Source: Paragordius varius
Lineage: Eukaryota; Nematomorpha
Assembly (NCBI GenBank): GCA_964247055.1
Contig: OZ176053.1
Span: forward strand, 1,240,001 to 1,304,000
Length of the DNA: 64,000 nt
Direction: 5' to 3'
Of the stretch, positions 21,990 to 35,824 are shown one piece after another. The notes below the pieces were generated by a model. The model made no database searches, was not told where the DNA came from, and saw only the letters and a program-made list of their open reading frames with translations. Every line of letters starts with the position of its first letter. The first letter of the stretch is position 1. The position numbers and the translations under genes were made by a program.

Positions 21990-24852
21990 GTGGTTTTAAT
22001 AAAATCAAGCCTTTTTATAATAAAAAAGATATGTGGGTGTCGGTTGAGGGCTTTTAAGTAAAATTTAACTTTATAATCAAAATGATATTTTTGAGAGAGC
22101 GGTTTTTAATACTAATTTAAATGATTTGTATCAAAGTATAGGAGTTTTTTAATAAAATTTAGCGGTTCTTAAAAAGATATCTGATTTTGTCATAAATTGG
22201 TGGTTCTTTAATAAATTTTAGTGGTTTTTTCAAGAAAACTGCTTTTTTCAAATAAACCTTCACGATTTTTAACCAAAAATAGTGTTTTTTAAATAAAATA
22301 GCTATTAAAAAAATCTGGTGGTTTTTTAATCATTTGGCTGATTTTAAAAAAATATATTAAAAAATCTTGTTTAGTTTTTTATGAGAATATAGTAATAGTA
22401 TTTTGGATAAGTATATATTCTCTAAACTAAAACAATTACATTATTTATGTAATTTCAAGATTATCAAAATTTTCTTATTAAATGTACTATTTTTGAAATA
22501 TTTTAAATAAGACCTAAACCAAAATATTTAAAGTTTAAAGATATCAGACGTTTTTATCCAAATTGTGGTTTTTAAAAAGAAAATTTTATGGTTTTAGGAA
22601 ATTTAATTTTTTATGTTGCAAACTCAAAAACCCAAACAACCCATATATAAATTAATATAAAGAAATGCATGAGTCTCGGCCTGCTTCGCAGACCGAGGAA
22701 GTCCTGCGGACTTCTTTAAGATAATGAACCAACTCCAATCCCTCACCCTAACCCTAGCCCACAATCTCGAAACCCTTAAAGTTTAAACCAAAATTGATAT
22801 AAATTTTACTCAAAACGGTAACAAAAACAGCTGAAAACGAATAATTACATAATATATTATGCTATATAGAACACACTGAAAATAAAAGAAAAATTGGATT
22901 AAATTGCGAATTTTATTAAGAAAAATTAATATTTAGTGTTGTAAAAATCGAGCGGTTTTTAAATGGAAATAAAAAATTTAAAAAAACAAACTTAGCTCTT
23001 TTTAAAATAAAATTAGGTGTTTTTATATATGATTAGTTGTTTTTCAGAAATAAACCTTAGATTTTAGCGGTTTTAAAGTATGACTCAACAGTTTTTTAAT
23101 ATTTAGCTGTTTTTTAAAAATCGGATTTTAAAAAGGTTAAGTATCTTAGAATTTAGCGATTTTTAATAAAAAAAATTTATCGGTTTCGTAAAAAACTTAA
23201 CAGTTTTTTAACAAAAAAATAGGGTTTTTTAAATAAATATTAGCTGTTTAATAAGCATATTTCAAGGTTAATCAAAGTTACCCTTTAATAAAAAATAGGT
23301 TTTATATATAAAAATCAATTTAGCAGTTTTCGTAAAATTTAGAGGTTTTATGATAGCTATTTGCAGTTTTAGAAATATTTAGCTAGGTTTCAATAATGAT
23401 TAGCTATTTTTAAAAAACTCTTATTATTTAGCGGTTTTAAATAATGATTTAACGGTTTTTAAAAATAAATTAGCGGTTTTATAAAGAATTGTGGATTTTA
23501 ATAATTATTGGTGGTTAAATTTAGTGGTTTTTCAATATATAATATTTTGTTAAAAAACCTCAGCAGTTTTTTTGATAAAAATTTAGTATTTCTTAGATTT
23601 GCGGTTGTTTAAAAGTTTAACGATTTTTAATAAAAAAAAAATTTATGATAAATAAAAGAATAATAAAATTTAGCGGTTTTTATGAGAAAAATATGTATTG
23701 ATATATATTAGCGGTTTATAAAAGGTATTTAGAGGTTTATATATCAATGTTACAATTGGCGTTTTAAAAGAAATATATCCTGTATTTATGTTGGTGGTTT
23801 TTCAATAAAATTTAGTGGTTCCAATAATTTTTAATGGGTTTTTTAAATTCAAATAATCCTCTTTTTTAATATTGTGGTTTTTAGAAAGTTTTACCAATTT
23901 TTATCTAATAATTTGTTTATTATTTGATGTTAAATCAAATAAATGAATAAAATAAAAAATAATTGATTTATTCATCACAGTTGTTCCTTTTAAAATACAA
24001 ACAACAGTCAATAAAGCCACCTGTTTTTACTTAGTCAGCCGTTTAGAATCAAGTGTTTATAATTAATACAGCCATCAAAGTTATTCTTATTTAAATGATG
24101 AAGACAGCTGTTTTAGTATATTTAATTAGATTGTTAAATCAACCGTTTTTTTTTTCAAAAGCATGCGATTAATAAACAGATTAATAAAACCAATGATTTA
24201 ATATAACAGCTGATTAATTAAAAATCTGATTAACTAAATAGACTGATCTATTAAAAAAACTTATTAAATAAACATGTGGTTAGTAAAAACAATGATTAAT
24301 AAAAAATTATAAAAGAACCTTAATATGAACACTTGGGGTTTCAAAAACCGATTAATAAAATACAAATAATAATTACCAAATTTCAAAATAATCGATTTTC
24401 CTGATCAGATTTTGGGCAAATAACTGAGGCAACCAACAAATTCTAAATTAAAAAAATGAAAATATACATATTAAAATAAATTTTTTTAAAAAAGGCCAAT
24501 AATGTAATTTATAAATAAAGGATTAATTTTAACTCTTTTGCAGAAAATGTTAGCAGATTTCAAAGAGTTGTTTTAAAAGAATATTAGCAGTTTAAAAAAA
24601 AATTTACTAGTTTTACAAGAATTTACCTGTTTTAAAAAAAATTTAGCGCTGTTGTAGATTTTAAAAAAAAATCTAAAAAGTTTTGTGGTTCTTTTAAATT
24701 ATCCTTATTATTTTTTGAAAGTAATCGTTGTTCATATAATAAATAAATTAATAGGAGAAAATAATTGATTACAATGGAGACAGCTGTTTTAATTAAAAAT
24801 GATTTGTGTATGTCAACCGCCTTTTCTAAAACAAGTAATTTAAAATAACAGA
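21990..24852. repeat. degenerate GCGGTTTTT satellite across the copy 1-2 junction
   Basis: No gene. TTTAGCGGTTTTT-like words recur at irregular distances, denser after 22900 and continuing past the nominal unit boundary at 23533. One inverted double-hairpin element is embedded at 22671-22777. 17-mer relics begin at about 24100. Confidence 0.7.
22671..22777 (-). repeat. double-hairpin dispersed element, member 4, inverted (copy 1)
   Basis: Reverse-complement copy. It has CTCGG-C-CTGC-TTC-GCAG-A-CCGAG, then GAAGTCCTGCGGACTTC, then CCCTCACCCTAACCCTAG. It is close to member 1 despite lying 14 kb away in opposite orientation. Confidence 0.8.
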
Positions 24853-26480
24853 TTAATAAAACAACTGATTAATAAAAAAAATGACTGATAAAAATAACTA
24901 AAAAACAGTTGATTAATAAAAACAAAACTCATTAAACAATAAAAAAATTTAATTTAATTAAAACAGCTGGTTAATTAAAACAGCTGGTTAATTAAAACAA
25001 CTGATTAATTAAAACAACTGGTTAATTAAAACAGCTGGTTAATTAAAACAGCTGGTTAATTAAAACAACTGGTTAATTAAAACAGCTGGTTAATTAAAAC
25101 AGCTGGTTAATTAAAACAACTGATTAATTAAAACAGCTGGTTAATTAAAACAGCTGGTTAATTAAAACAACTGATTAATTAAAACAACTGGTTAATTAAA
25201 ACAACTGGTTAATTAAAACAACTGGTTAATTAAAACAACTGGTTAATTAAAACAACTGGTTAATTAAAACAACTGGTTAATTAAAACAACTGGTTAATTA
25301 AAACAGCTGGTTAATTAAAACAGCTGGTTAATTAAAACAGCTGGTTAATTAAAACAGCTGGTTAATTAAAACAACTGGTTAATTAAAACAGCTGGTTAAT
25401 TAAAACAGCTGGTTAATTAAAACAACTGATTAATTAAAACAACTGGTTAATTAAAACAGCTGGTTAATTAAAACAGCTGGTTAATTAAAACAACTGATTA
25501 ATTAAAACAACTGGTTAATTAAAACAGCTGGTTAATTAAAACAACTGATTAATTAAAACAACTGGTTAATTAAAACAACTGGTTAATTAAAACAACTGGT
25601 TAATTAAAACAACTGGTTAATTAAAACAACTGGTTAATTAAAACAGCTGGTTAATTAAAACAACTGGTTAATTAAAACAACTGGTTAATTAAAACAACTG
25701 GTTAATTAAAACAGCTGGTTAATTAAAACAGCTGGTTAATTAAAACAGCTGGTTAATTAAAACAGCTGGTTAATTAAAACAACTGATTAATTAAAACAGC
25801 TGGTTAATTAAAACAGTTAATTAAAACAGCTGGTTAATTAAAACAGCTGGTTAATTAAAACAGCTGGTTAATTAAAACAGCTGGTTAATTAAAACAACTG
25901 ATTAATTAAAACAACTGATTAATTAAAACAACTGGTTAATTAAAACAACTGGTTAATTAAAACACCTGGTTAATTAAAACAGCTGGTTAATTAAAACAAC
26001 TGATTATATAAAACAACTGATTATATAAAACAACTGATTAAATAAAACAAATATTTAAAACTCTAATTAATTAAAACAACTGACTAATTAAAACATCTGA
26101 TTAATTAAAACAACAGATTAATTAAAACAACAACAATTAAAACAACTGATTATTTAAAACAACTGGTTAAATAAAACAACTGATATTAAAACAACTGATA
26201 TTAAAACAACTGACCATATAAAACAACTGATTAATTAAAACAACTGATTAATTAAAGCAACAGATTAATTAAAACATATTAATTAAAACAACAGAATATT
26301 TAAACAACTGATTAAATAAAAGATTATTTAAAGCAACTGATTAATTAAAAAACTGATTAATTTTACAACTGACTAATTTAAAAAACTGATTAATTAAAAC
26401 AACTGATTAAATAAAACAATTGATATTCAAAACAACTGATTAAAAAGATTAAAACAACTGATTAATAAAAACAACTGATT
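24853..26480. repeat. 17-bp minisatellite, homogenised array (copy 2)
   Basis: From 24956 to about 26000 the unit TTAATTAAAACAACTGG repeats some sixty times almost without spacing change. Only CAACTGG, CAGCTGG and CAACTGA types alternate. Degenerate units flank the block. CAGCTGG units create CAGCTG, an E-box core, dozens of times. Confidence 0.95.
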
Positions 26481-26887
26481 TAACTGTATAAATACAAATG
26501 TTTAATAAAAATAACTGAATAAAAACCACTGTTTAAACAATAGATTGATAAAAAATAAAAATATTAATAGAAAACGCTTGGGTTTTTAAAAACTGATTAA
26601 AAAAATACAAATAATAGTTACCAAAATCCGATATCCAATATTTACTATCAGTTTTGCGCAAATAAATCAGGCAACCAACATATTCTAAAATAAAAAAGAA
26701 AATATATTAAAATAAAATTAAAAAAAAATGCATTTATATATAATGTAATTTATAAAAAACAGTTGGCATACTTTTGAATTTTAAAATTTTGTTTTTACAG
26801 AATATTTCAAGAAATTTTAGCGCTTTAATAAGAATTTTACTGCCTTTTTAAAAATTATTTAAATAGCGCTTTTAAGAGAAGTTACAG

Positions 26888-29250
26888 GTTACTTCAAAGA
26901 GTTTTTGCGTTTTAAAAAGGGTTTTTGCGGTTTTAAGAGTTTTTGCGGTTTTAAAAGAGTTTTTGCGGTTTTAAAAGAGTTTTTTTACGGTTTTAAAAGA
27001 GTTTTTGCGGTTTTAAAACAGATTTAGGGTTTTAAAAGAGTTTTTGCGGTTTTAAAAGAGTTTTTGCGGTTTTAAAAGAGTTTTTGCGGTTTTAAAAGAG
27101 TTTTTGCGGTTAAAAAAGAATTTTTACGGTTTAAAAGGATTTTTACGGTTTAAAAGGATTTTTACGGTTTAAAAGGATTTTTACGGTTTAAAAAGGGTTT
27201 TTCCGATTTTAAAGAAGTTTTTGCAGTTTTAAAGAAGTTTTTGCGGTTTTAAAGAAGTTTTTGCGGTTTTAAAAGAGTTTTTGCGGTTAAAAAAGAATTT
27301 TTACGGTTTAAAAGGATTTTTACGGTTTAAAAGGATTTTTACGGTTTAAAAGGATTTTTACGGTTTAAAAATGGTTTTTCCGATTTTAAAGAAGTTTTTG
27401 CGGTTTTAAAGAAGTTTTTGCGGTTTTAAAAGAGTTTTTGCGGTTTTAAAAGAGTTTTTGCGGTTTTAAAAGAGTTTTTGCGGTTTTAAAAGAGTTTTTG
27501 CGGTTTTAAAAGGATTTTTACGGTTTAAAAGGATTTTTACGGTTTAAAAGGATTTTTACGGTTTAAAAGGATTTTTACGGTTTAAAAAGGGTTTTTCCGA
27601 TTTTAAAGAAGTTTTTGCGGTTTTAAAGAAGTTTTTGCAGTTTTAAAGAAGTTTTTGCGGTTTTAAAGAAGTTTTTGCGGTTTTAAAAGAGTTTTTGCGG
27701 TTTTAAAAGAGTTTTTGCGGTTAAAAAAGAATTTTTACGGTTTAAAAGGATTTTTACGGTTTAAAAGGATTTTTACGGTTTAAAAGGATTTTTACGGTTT
27801 AAAAAGGGTTTTTCCGATTTTAAAGAAGTTTTTGCGGTTTTAAAGAAGTTTTTGCAGTTTTAAAGAAGTTTTTGCGGTTTTAAAGAAGTTTTTGCGGTTT
27901 TAAAGAAGTTTTTGCGGTTTTAAAAGAGTTTTTGCGGTTTTAAAAGAGTTTTTGCAGTTTTAAAAGAGTTTTTAGGGTTTAAAAAGAGTTTTTACTGTTT
28001 AAAAGAATTTTTACGGTTTAAAAGGATTTTTACGGTTTAAAAAGGGTTCTTACGGTTTAAAAAGGGTTCTTACGGTTTAAAAAGAGTTTTTCCGATTTTA
28101 AAGAAGTTTTTCCGATTTTAAAGAAGTTTTTGCGGTTTTAAAGAAGTTTTTGCGGTTTTAAAAGAAAGAGTTTTTGCGGTTTTAAAAGAAAGAGTTTTTG
28201 CGGTTCAAAAAGAATTCTTACGGTTCAAAAAGAATTCTTACGGTTTAAAAAGAGTTTTTACGGTTTAAAAAGAGTTTTTAGGGTTTAAAGTGTTTTTACT
28301 GTTTAAAAGAGTTTTTACTGTTTAAAAAGAGTTTTTACTGTTTAAAAAGAGTTTTTACTGTTTAAAAAGAGTTTTTACTGTTTAAAAGGATTTTTACGGT
28401 TTAAAAGGATTTTTACGGTTTAAAAGGATTTTTACGGTTTAAAAGGATTTTTACGGTTTAAAAAGGGTTTTTCCGATTTTAAAGAAGTTTTTGCGGTTTT
28501 AAAGAGGTTTTTGCGGTTTTAAAAGAGTTTTTGCGGTTTTAAAAGAGTTTTTACTGTTATAAAAAAGTTTTTACGGTTTTAAAACAGTTTTTTACGGTTA
28601 GAGTTTTTGCGGTTTTAAAAGAGTTACGGTTTAAAAAGAGTTTTTGCGGTTTTAAAACAGTTTTTACGGTTTTAAAAGAATTTTTACGCTTTCAAAAAAA
28701 AGTTTTAAGAGTTCAAAAAGAGTTTTTAGAGTTCAAAAAGAGTTTTTAGAGTTCAAAAAGAGTTTTTAGAGTTCAAAAAGAGTTTTTAGAGTTCAAAAAG
28801 AGTTTTTAGAGTTCAAAAAGAGTTTTTAGAGTTCCAAAAGAGTTTTTAGAGTTTAAAAAGAGTTTTTAGAGTTCAAAAAGAGTTTTTAGAGTTTTTTTTA
28901 CGGTTTTAAAAGAGTTTTTTACGGTTTTAAAAGAGTTTTTGCGGTTTTAAAAGAGTTTTTGCGGTTTTAAAAGAGTTTTTGCGGTTTTAAAACAGATTTT
29001 AGGGTTTTAAAGTTTTTACGGTTTATTAGGGTTTTAAAACAATTTTTACGGTTTTAAAACAGTTTTTACGCTTTCAAAAAAAAATTTTAAGAGTTCAAAA
29101 AGAGTATTTAGAGTTTTTTTACGGTTTTAAAAGAGTTTTTGCGGTTTGAAAAGAGTTTTTGCAGTTTTAAAAGAGTTTTTACGGTTTAAAAAGAGTTTTT
29201 ACGGTAATTAAATTTACGGTTTTAAAAGAGTTTTTATAGTTTTACGAGTT
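26888..29250. repeat. 20-bp minisatellite, longest form (copy 2)
   Basis: Same unit family as copy 1, but with a higher-order cassette repeated several times between 27100 and 28000. The cassette is GCGG units, then three or four 19-bp GGATTTTTACGGTTTAAAA units, then a TTTTTCCGATTTTAAAGAAG unit. Confidence 0.95.
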
Positions 29251-30310
29251 TTTACAGTTTTTGAAGAATTTTAGACAGTTAGGAATTTTAGCAAAAATTT
29301 GAGCAGTTTTTTAATAATTGCAATTAAAAATTTTAGAGGTTTTTAGATAATTTTATGCGTTTAAAAAAAATTATCGATTTTTGAATGATCTTAGAAGTGT
29401 TAAAAGATTTTGTGAGGTTTTAATAGAATTTAAGCAGTTTTTAAAAAATTTAACCAGTAATTTTGGCACTTTTTTAGAAAATTTTAGCAGTTTCTAAATA
29501 ATTTAAACAGTTTTTAATAGTTTTAAGCGTTTAAAAAAATTTGAAGTTTTAAAAGAATTTAAGAGGTTTTTAAATAATCTTAGAAGCAGTTTAAAATTTT
29601 AATAAATTTTAGACTTTTTAAATAATTTTACAAGTGTTAAAAAAATTTTTTGAGGTTTTAAAAGAATTTAAGCAGTTTTTAAAGAGTTTGAGTTTTTGGA
29701 GAATTTTAGCAGCTTTTTAGATAATTTTAATAGTTTTCAAATAATATTAGCAGTTTTTGATAATTTTAAGCATTTAAAAGAATTTTTGAGGTTTTAAAAG
29801 AATTTTAGAGTTTTTAACTAATCTTAAAAGCAGTTTATATAATTTGTGCGTTTTTAGATATTTTAAGAAGTGTTAAAAAAAATTTTGAGGTTTTAATCGT
29901 CAGCTGATTTTAAAAAATTTTGATAGTTTTTAGAGAGTTATCCTGTTTTTAAAGAATTATAGCAGTTTTTAAAATATTTTTTATATAATATTGGCCTTTT
30001 TAAAGAATATTAAAATTTTTTACCTCTTTTAGAAACTTTCTAATAATTTTACATTTTAAATATAAAAAAACTGCGCTTTTTTTACGAAACATACCGCTTT
30101 TTAAGTATTCACAATATTAGCCCAATTTAAGAAAACTTTAAGAAATTTTACTCTTTTTAAGTGAGCGCTTTAAAAATTTTAAGAAACATACCGCTTTTTT
30201 AATATATCACAAGAAATATTAGCGCTATAAACCATTAAGAAGTTTTAATGTTTTCTCAATACCGCTTTTTATTATTTTTTATTGAAAAATTTTAGTAAAT
30301 TTTTAAGGTT
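29251..30310. repeat. decayed satellite flank (copy 2)
   Basis: No gene. Same irregular AGCAGTTTTT/GAGGTTTT motif field as at 4746-5800. Confidence 0.65.
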
Positions 30311-30565
30311 TTTAGAACTTTAAATGCGTGTTTAAATACTATATTTTACAATGTGAAATATTTAGGAATCAAAAAACGAATTTTGCAAATTGGTGATATT
30401 TTAGATATAAAAATTCATCTCATATATTTGAATGTAAACATATTTTATACACACTTATTCCATATTTAGTTAAAAATATTTTATATTTAAACAACTAATT
30501 AAATAAGTAATAAATTTATTTTATTCAACACGCATGCACCATAATTAAAAAATATAAACAAGTTA

Positions 30566-31210
30566 TTCAAGAACAGGAGACCAACATTGTAGCAATTATA
30601 ATTTAATAAATAGACATTTATTTAATTCTTTATTAGAATATCTGCATTGAATTGATAATATTTGCCAGGTTTTTATTAAATTTTAACATGAAGAAATTAT
30701 ACGAATTAATAATATGTGCTAGCTTTTTATTAAATTTTAACGTAAAAAATTATACGACTCAAACTAAATAGAAACATATGTTAAACTTTTTGTGTTGATT
30801 TCCTTTGACAGAAAAATAAATATTCAAGATCAAGAGAGCCATTAATAATTTGTAACAATATATAATTTAAACATTTATTTAATTTTATTAGTGCATTAAA
30901 TTACTAATATTTGCCAGGTGTTTATTAAATTTTAACATAAAGAAAATATACGACAAACTAAATTGTAACATATGTTAAACTTTTTGTGCTGATTTCCTTT
31001 AACAAAAAAATAAATATTCAAGAACAAGAGGCCTATTCATACTTTCTAGCAATATATAATGTAATAGACATTTATTTGATTCTAATTAGAATATTTGCAT
31101 TGAATTGAAAAATATTTGCTAGCTTTTTATCAAAATTTAACATAAAAATAATTATACGACTCAAACTAAATAGAAACATATGTTGAACTTTTTGTGTTGA
31201 TTTCCTTTAA
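30566..31210. repeat. three-fold 200-250 bp direct repeat (copy 2)
   Basis: Same three units as at 6055-6700 with a few substitutions. Confidence 0.85.
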
Positions 31211-31845
31211 AAATGTAAAATTTAACTAGACGAAAAAGGTTAGAAATACAACATTAAATAAGCCATTTATTCCAAAATATTATTAATTCTAGGGTTCAAA
31301 ATTTAGAAGAGATAAAATTATCAGCCAAAAGCAAGAAAAGATCAAAAAAATCTTGCATTAACTTTAAAATCCAATCAATAATAGTGCTTTCTACTGTGAT
31401 TTAAACAGTACCTTAAAGCAATTATAACAATCTATGTTATCATATAGACAAAACATGCAAAACTTACCATTGATTAGGTTAAATTGTTATAGTTTTGCAT
31501 TTCGATTGCTCCTCAACATGTAATTCACAAATCATTGTTCATTGTTTACGATATCGGTTTAAGGTAAAACTATAAATTAAAAAATTTTTTTTACCTTAAA
31601 TGGGTAGATATATTATTGGTTATCCTTTGGATTTCCAGGATTTAATAGTGTGTCTTTATTGAACATTTGTTTCGTCTAAATAATTAATTAAATTTAATAT
31701 AATTACCATAATAAAATAATCCATGTTAGCAACAATACATTGTGCATAGTCGGGATAAAAGATATAGGAAGAGAAATTAAATACATTTAATACATAAAAT
31801 GTAAATTACAAAAAAAAATTTAAATTAATAAATTAAATAATTTTT

Positions 31846-32018
31846 TCGCCTTTATATAGGGGGGAAAGCACACGTGTGTGTGCTCACCCAATCAAATTAA
31901 TGTGCGCATTGCGCATTTTCTCTCCCCTTCTAGAAAAATAGTGCACACGTATTTATTCCCTCTCTTATTTGTTTACTAATATGTTGCGCAACATACCTCC
32001 CATGAACGCGCACGTGCT
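31846..32018. promoter_or_regulatory. palindrome cluster, possible promoter or origin (copy 2)
   Basis: Same sites, with TATT inserted between the second and third palindromes at about 31952; the perfect 16-bp palindrome is at 31980-31995. Confidence 0.45.
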
Positions 32019-32989
32019 ATTTTTACTTCTTATTTAGCATGATGCAATAATATAATGGAAAAAAATAAATAAAATTATAATTAAATAAGTAAGTAAATAA
32101 TTTGAAAATATTTTAAAATCCAAATATATATCTATATTTTAGGTTATGTTTGATTAAATATTCCTAATATTTATTAATGATATATTAGTTAATTAGTACT
32201 TAATATGTTGAGCTTTAAGATATCATAAAAATAATTTAGAAAAACATAATTATTCCTAATTCTATATATATTTATCTAATCTTTATATTTATAAATGTGT
32301 GTAAATTTCATTGGTAGTATATGTCATATACGGGATTAATTAAGTTAACCACAATCTAATTAGTTTTATTTGAATTAAATATTATAAAAATTATATATAA
32401 ATATATATAAAAGTTTGCCTTTTAACCTGCACAAATTATTGTGGATTAATTGAAAATTATATATGATTTATCAGGCTATTATTTTATTTCAATTTGGTTT
32501 TATAAGGATTAAAAACTGTCTAGGGAAACTAGTTATAATAGCACAAAATAAGTTATACATATTAATATTGTTTTAATATTATAAGCCAAAGGTTGACATT
32601 TTTCTCATTATAAATGATTCAATCAAATATTGTAGCAGCATATAATTTATAAGTTAAATATCTTTTAATACTATATTGAATTTAGTAATCCAATTAATCA
32701 GATATTTCTCAATTTTATCAATTATTAATTAGGAATATGAAAGTCAAACTAACTCTGAAGTACTATCTAACTTTTTTCTTATGAAAAAGCTGGGTAGGAA
32801 AAATGCAATATTGTTGGGTAGTTTTATTATTAACTCTGGCACGAATTAATATTAATTTCAGTAGTTTTCGCAAACAGCTAATTAATATTCTTATTTGGAT
32901 ATCTCTTTCAACTAGAGCATTCATTATTATACTTTAAAATTGCAAAACCAACACAAATGTTTTAATTACTTTAATACAGAATAAATTTT

Positions 32990-33098
32990 AGGGTTTTCGA
33001 GTTTGTGGGCTAGGGTTAGGGTGAGGGATTGGAGTTGGTTCTTTTTCTTAAAGAAGTCCGCAGGACTTCCTCGGGCTGCGAAGCAGGCCGAGACCCAC
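32990..33098 (+). repeat. double-hairpin dispersed element, member 1 (copy 2)
   Basis: Same as 8472-8580, with both hairpins intact. Confidence 0.8.
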
Positions 33099-33790
33099 GC
33101 ATTTATTTTTGAAATATTTTTCTCTAAAAAATATATATTTACGAAACTTTATTTTATATTATCAATATGTGAAAAGATATTAATATTGGATAGATACTAT
33201 AATAACTCTCGTCTAAAGTAAATGATACCTAAGTTAAAATTATTTTTTAACTAACAATTATAGATATGTGCTAGTTTCATTAAAGAAGATCAATGGATAA
33301 AAATATCTTAGCTGTAAATTATCCTATCCTTAACATTTAACAGGCATATTTATTTATTTTTTATCAGTTTTATATATGAATGTTATTCAGTAATATACTA
33401 AATTAATTTTTTACTATCTACTTAATGTGTGATTAATGCTCAAAGATAATTATAATACTTATAAATTAGTATTATTCCAAATTAGGCCTTTCTAACAATT
33501 TCTACATTTATTGTTAAAGTAAAAACTTATTATAACTTAAACATATTGGCATACTTTTATACTTTAAATTTAATAAATGGGCATATTTTAAAGTAAACAT
33601 CAAAAGTTATTAACAATTAAAATTTAAGATAATATCTATGTTAATAGACTATCAATTCAATGCTAATTTTAGATTTAAACAATCTAGTATTTAATTTATA
33701 TATAGTGTTTATAACTAATATATCCCAATATTAAAAAATAAAAAGAACTTCGATGATATCGTAGAATTAAATGCAAGTTATAAGTACTTT

Positions 33791-33894
33791 AAGGTTTTCG
33801 AGTTTGTGGTCTAGGGTTAGGGTGTGGAGTTGGTTCATTTTTTTAAAGAACTTCGCAGGACTTCCTCGGGCTGCGAAGCAGGCTGAGACCCACA
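33791..33894 (+). repeat. double-hairpin dispersed element, member 2 (copy 2)
   Basis: Same as 9273-9376, including the wobble-preserving CTGAG. Confidence 0.78.
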
Positions 33895-34535
33895 CTTTTT
33901 GTTAAATTTAAGATTGTTAATAGAAAATTGCGCTGATAGATGAGCATTGGTTATTATTTTAGCGTGGTTATGTAATATGTAATAAATCCTATATTGATAT
34001 TATAAACTCTGATAAATTATATTTTATATTAGAAATTATTGTTAGCTAAATTTCAGTATGTTACAGTTTTTTGTCATTGACTTTATATACCATCGCATCT
34101 AAAATATATATTTAATAAAAGGATATAGTAAATGACCAATATACCAATTAAACCATTTATGATTTTAAATTGGAAAATACGTATAAATAAAATAAAGGTA
34201 TAATAAATTTAAACCCTTATTATATAAGTATATACCGATTAAAATGTAAAAAATATTTATCAATTAATAATATACAATATCCTATATTTATTACCTTTTA
34301 TTGTAATCAACCATAAAAATTTATTTTAATTTTCTTAAAACTCCTCTTTGCCAAAAACTAATATTACGATTCTACAATGTTTGATTATTTAACTTAATTA
34401 AATATATATGAATATACAGGAAATATACAAAAGTACAATAAGATCACCTATAAATTTGATTTTTATATAATTATTGCTCAATAAAATAAATTTAGCAATA
34501 TATAAATTGATAAAAAATTTATGAAAGTATAGTTA

Positions 34536-34637
34536 AAGATTTCGAGGGAGATGGTTGAGGCGTATGTTGAGAGATTAGAAATGGTTCGTTTTCTTAAGAT
34601 GTCCGCACATTGCCTTATGGCATGCTTTCTGTCCACA
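34536..34637 (+). repeat. double-hairpin dispersed element, member 3, decayed (copy 2)
   Basis: Same decayed form as 10018-10119. Confidence 0.5.
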
Positions 34638-35500
34638 AATTATTTCTAAAAATTTCAATCTTGCTTTTATTTACAAAATCCTAAATATCTGGATTCCGGA
34701 TCGAAAACTGCTTTTGTATGCTGGTATTATACAGTCGAAGATATAAAAAAGCAATCAATAACACAAATATATTTTTTTATATATGTGCCTACGATTTTTG
34801 CCAAAAAAATATATATTTTTTTTAAGTATTGGCTTACAAATCAGGTTAAATATACCCAAATTATTAATTACTATGTTAGCCTTGGATTTAATTGTGCCCT
34901 TTATCATAAAGAGGTTATGCTAAATTAATTTTACAAAATTAATAAGGTGATAATATTTAAAATTAGAACACAATATGAAAAAATATACGCATGCTGAATT
35001 TTCCATTTCTACTATATTTGGTTATTTTAAAAATATATACATTTTTAGTTTTAATCAAGAAGCGAAATACTCTAAACTGTTTTTTATTGACATAATCAAC
35101 TATCATACTCACTCACTTTGCCGATAAAACTATGCTTTCGCTTAAATTAATTCAAAAAACATCCATATATTAACTTATTTCGTTTATATCAGGCGAAATC
35201 CACACATGCATAAATTCAAAAATTTTCTATGCAAGCCACACTTCTTTTTGACAATCACATTTTCTAGCTAAATTTTAAATTACATCTCATTGATCTATCA
35301 ATAATTCCTAAATATTAACGAACGAACATTTATATTTATGAAAAATTCCAATTTGTATAATGATAAGGAAAATAAAAGAAGATTGGTAATCATTATTCCT
35401 ATATTTATAAAATTAAAAAAATAACTTTATGAACATATATAATAACTAATTCGTTTCTTCACAATGTTCAAATTTTTTCATTGCTTGTTTAAATTTTATT

Positions 35501-35824
35501 ATGAACTTACCGCAAAAGTATACTAATTATAATTTTTTGCTAGTATTAGTCCTGATTGATGTTAAGGATGTCGAAATTTATCCGGACAAAGTGGAAAAAC
35601 CCATATTGGGTGAGGAAATGAACCGATCAGCTTATATAACACTTCACAATACTTATCCGATTGATGAATCAAACCAATTAAAGTATTGTTTATTAAATAT
35701 TAACAGTAAAAATCATAAAAACTTATATAAATTACAAAATAACTATGGTTTTGGTGGGAAAACCATATTTTTTGACCAGTTGCGCAATAAGAATTTTAAA
35801 TTTAACACACAACCCTCAATTTAA
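35501..35824 (+). CDS. NUP98 autopeptidase-domain fragment (copy 2)
   Basis: Same 107-residue frame as in the first unit, with no amino-acid change. It has the GEEMNRSAYITL core of the nucleoporin autopeptidase fold, without FG repeats before it or the self-cleavage HFS after it. Confidence 0.55.
   Translation: MNLPQKYTNYNFLLVLVLIDVKDVEIYPDKVEKPILGEEMNRSAYITLHNTYPIDESNQLKYCLLNINSKNHKNLYKLQNNYGFGGKTIFFDQLRNKNFKFNTQPSI

Larger units (their letters stand above)
1..23532. repeat. 24-kb tandem unit, copy 1
   Basis: Base 1 of the window corresponds to base 23533 and again to 48023, and the order of every element is the same after each of these points. The unit carries satellites, a palindrome-rich patch, a NUP98-like fragment, FANCD2 and a GC-rich island. 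This copy is 23532 bp long, shorter than copy 2 because its minisatellites are shorter. It is the most diverged of the three visible copies, mainly in 1-6000 and 14170-14860. From about 15.1 to 22.9 kb it is nearly identical to copy 2, with a constant offset of 24489-24490. The unit start is arbitrary because no unique flank is visible. Confidence 0.97.
32019..35500. other. gene-free AT-rich DNA (copy 2)
   Basis: As 7501-10982; only the three double-hairpin elements stand out. Confidence 0.7.
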
